Shown here: positions 62,250 through 64,000 of the stretch, piece by piece
How the letters are laid out: each line of letters begins with the position of its first letter
How positions within the stretch are numbered: position 1 is the stretch's first letter
Assembly (NCBI RefSeq): GCF_033473495.1
Contig: NC_088936.1
Span: 1,736,001 to 1,800,000 of the forward strand
Length of the DNA stretch: 64,000 bases
Direction of reading: 5' to 3'
Source: Cercospora beticola
Lineage: Eukaryota; Ascomycota; Dothideomycetes; Mycosphaerellales; Mycosphaerellaceae
Program-made: the position numbers and the translations under genes
The notes under the pieces: generated by a model
What the model saw: the letters and a program-made list of their open reading frames with translations, nothing else
The model's database searches: none
Told to the model about the DNA's origin: nothing

Positions 62250-64000
62250 CTTCGATTATATCGATCTTGGATATTCCGATGCGCAAGAATTGGCATCTGA
62301 GTGTCAGGCAGTGTGTGAAGGAGAAGGAAAAGCTACAATATAGAAGAAGAGTGACATTAATTCATTCTTGACAGGTGTGTTCTACCTAACTTCTTGTTGC
62401 CTCGCAGTACCATTGGGGCGAGGTGGGGATCACACCCACGGCTGTTGTGCCATTTGTGCCTAAGGACTCGCGGTGGCTATGCGACTCATGTCGTGTTTAC
62501 TCACCTACAGTGTGCTCCAGTGTCTCTGCTCAAAATGTTAGTAGCAATGTTGTATAGTTTACGACGAATACAGTCAATGCATGAGTAACAGCGATGAAGA
62601 TATTCAATCACCTACGGTGCATCCACGCCATCAAACTAATGGGTGTCCGCAGTAGTCACCCGCAAAGTGAATCACATCTCAGTCATAATGATGAGAGCGG
62701 CGGCTGTCCAGCAATGACAACGTCGCGCTAAAGACGAGACCTCGTGGCAACAAGGATGAAGTGAACAGCCCATCTCGCAAACAACGAAAGATGTATGGAC
62801 AAAGTGCGAGCTGAACTAGTGGCAGGACGCAGTAGTTCGCAAGCCATACCATCTTCAGCCCTAGTAGTGTTTCGAGACAGGCGCGGGAGCTCTTATTGCG
62901 CTGGGTGACACAGCATTAGTGAGGGCGTTGCTCTGTTTTCTTGGGGAGCCGCGACGGTATTTCTGTCCCGTTGGCCTATCGGGATAAGTCTGGTAAGCGA
63001 GCCAGAGAGGGCAAACGTTCTCTCGAGAAAGCGCCGAGACGTGATGATTTTGGTCGGCAACATTGTGTGCCCTCGTTATGTCATGTGTTGTAGAGACATG
63101 ATAGATAGACGTCGTAAGCCCTGGAGAAACGCCGCACCTGACGAGGAGCGGTAGGCAGTGAGGTACGGAAACGACTAGCGTTGTCTGCGCCGATCGTCTA
63201 CCAGACACTGCAGACAGCCATGGCATCCACGCATCGATCAAAAACGACCACGGTGTGCTGCCACCTCACCACGGTCGGGCATAAACAAGTGCGACAGGCA
63301 CAGACGCCGTCAAAAGTCACTGTTCGGGGCCGTTTTCGTGCTCAGCTCAACAGTTGGCAGAAACGCTATTGTGATGAAGTCGTTGCAACTTTCCAGACGC
63401 TCGGTATTGTGGCTTGATGTGACCAGCGTTCGATGACGACGACCTCCAAGAAGCAATACCTTGAAACCAAGGGTCCAACCAGATACAGGTTGCTGTGCCG
63501 CATCAAGTACCACGCCGGGACATGCCGCGGAGTACTCTGTTCAAAGCAGAAGCTGTCGATGTCGAGAGAGTGCAGATAGTGGTGGACTTGGGCGCTCGGA
63601 TGCAAGTGTGCGGCGTGCTATAGCTCTGAACAATATTCTCGGCAAGCCTAGTGGCTAATCGGCTCAGCAAGTATGGGTCCACCGTTCACGGGCATAGTCC
63701 TGGTTCCAGTGTTCCGTTCTGCATTAGGGTAGGTCATCAGCATCAGGTGATGAGCGGAGGTGACAAGCGCCAGTGCACCACTACTTGCTTAAGTCACGCC
63801 GCAAACTAGCAATGCGGCCAAGTGAGGGTCCTGTGCCTCACGCGCCTTTTGGTTCTCTCTGCCGCCAAGTGGCGTCTTCGCCTATGTGACAGGCCGGCGA
63901 TCGCAGTGCGCGATAGCGCGGTTCGTGAGGAGACGCGCTGATGCTCATGAAGTAAATCTGCCACTTTGGACCCCCTCGAACTGGGACAGATCGCGAAGGG
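62250..64000. other. Terminal region without a credible gene
   Basis: 1.75 kb. A T-arm-like GTGGG-TGTGATC-CCCAC stem-loop occurs on the minus strand near 62425-62442 but without a matching tRNA 5' half. A 126-residue minus frame (62861-63241) and a 78-residue plus frame (63181-63417) overlap and neither is convincing. Confidence 0.45.

Noticed and set aside
62425..62442. Possible tRNA T-arm (GTGGG-TGTGATC-CCCAC)
   Set aside because: The loop lacks the TTC of a T loop and no D arm or matching acceptor half lies within 150 bp.
62861..63241. 126-residue minus-strand frame near the end of the window
   Set aside because: Overlaps an equally long plus-strand frame; no domain, signal peptide or promoter support.

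Overview
The window is nuclear DNA of a filamentous ascomycete (Pezizomycotina). A Dothideomycete is my best guess, but it is an inference without a search. The evidence is short introns (about 50-120 bp) with GTRNGT donors and CTRAC branch sites, fungal-only families (ATG29, metacaspase with a Q/P/Y/G-rich prodomain, fungal rhodopsin-like 7TM protein, GH67 alpha-glucuronidase, GPI-anchored surface proteins), and a retrotransposon block carrying the signature of repeat-induced point mutation (RIP).

Left arm (1-27.7 kb): a 3'-truncated Ubp3/USP10 deubiquitinase; a two-Myb-domain protein of the Tay1/Teb1 telomere-binding type, divergent from a secreted GH67 alpha-glucuronidase; a head-to-head ribosomal pair (uS4/Rps9 and eL21/Rpl21) sharing a 251-bp promoter; ATG29; a small NTF2-like protein; a gene-poor 3.7 kb with one decayed gene; an HsbA-like cell-wall protein; a secreted alpha-carbonic anhydrase; a large GPI-anchored surface protein; a second gene relic; and a five-exon metacaspase.

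Middle (27.7-41.8 kb): a nested retrotransposon. A Ty1/Copia element (27698-41770, minus orientation, 196-bp LTRs, CACAC target duplication) was interrupted by a Ty3/Gypsy chromovirus (30061-36858, minus orientation, 196-bp LTRs, GTATC duplication). Both are riddled with TAG/TAA stops and Cys-to-Tyr changes, and CpA/TpG is almost absent in the interior. The Gypsy element also carries a coding-like reading frame on the opposite strand, between the chromodomain and its 3' LTR.

Right arm (41.8-64 kb): a DNAJC3/p58IPK-type ER co-chaperone; a seven-helix rhodopsin-like membrane protein; a doubtful ORF; an EGH1-type steryl-glucosidase/glucocerebrosidase ending in a CaaX box; a 67-aa protein; a 715-aa proline-rich protein; a stretch with two tRNA-like A-box/B-box units; a His-rich repeat-containing secreted protein; an HNH-motif protein; an Msn5/exportin-5 karyopherin; and a 143-aa six-cysteine secreted protein. 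The last 1.75 kb shows no credible gene. Apart from the divergent ribosomal pair the neighbours are ordinary, functionally unrelated housekeeping and secreted genes. No biosynthetic cluster is visible.
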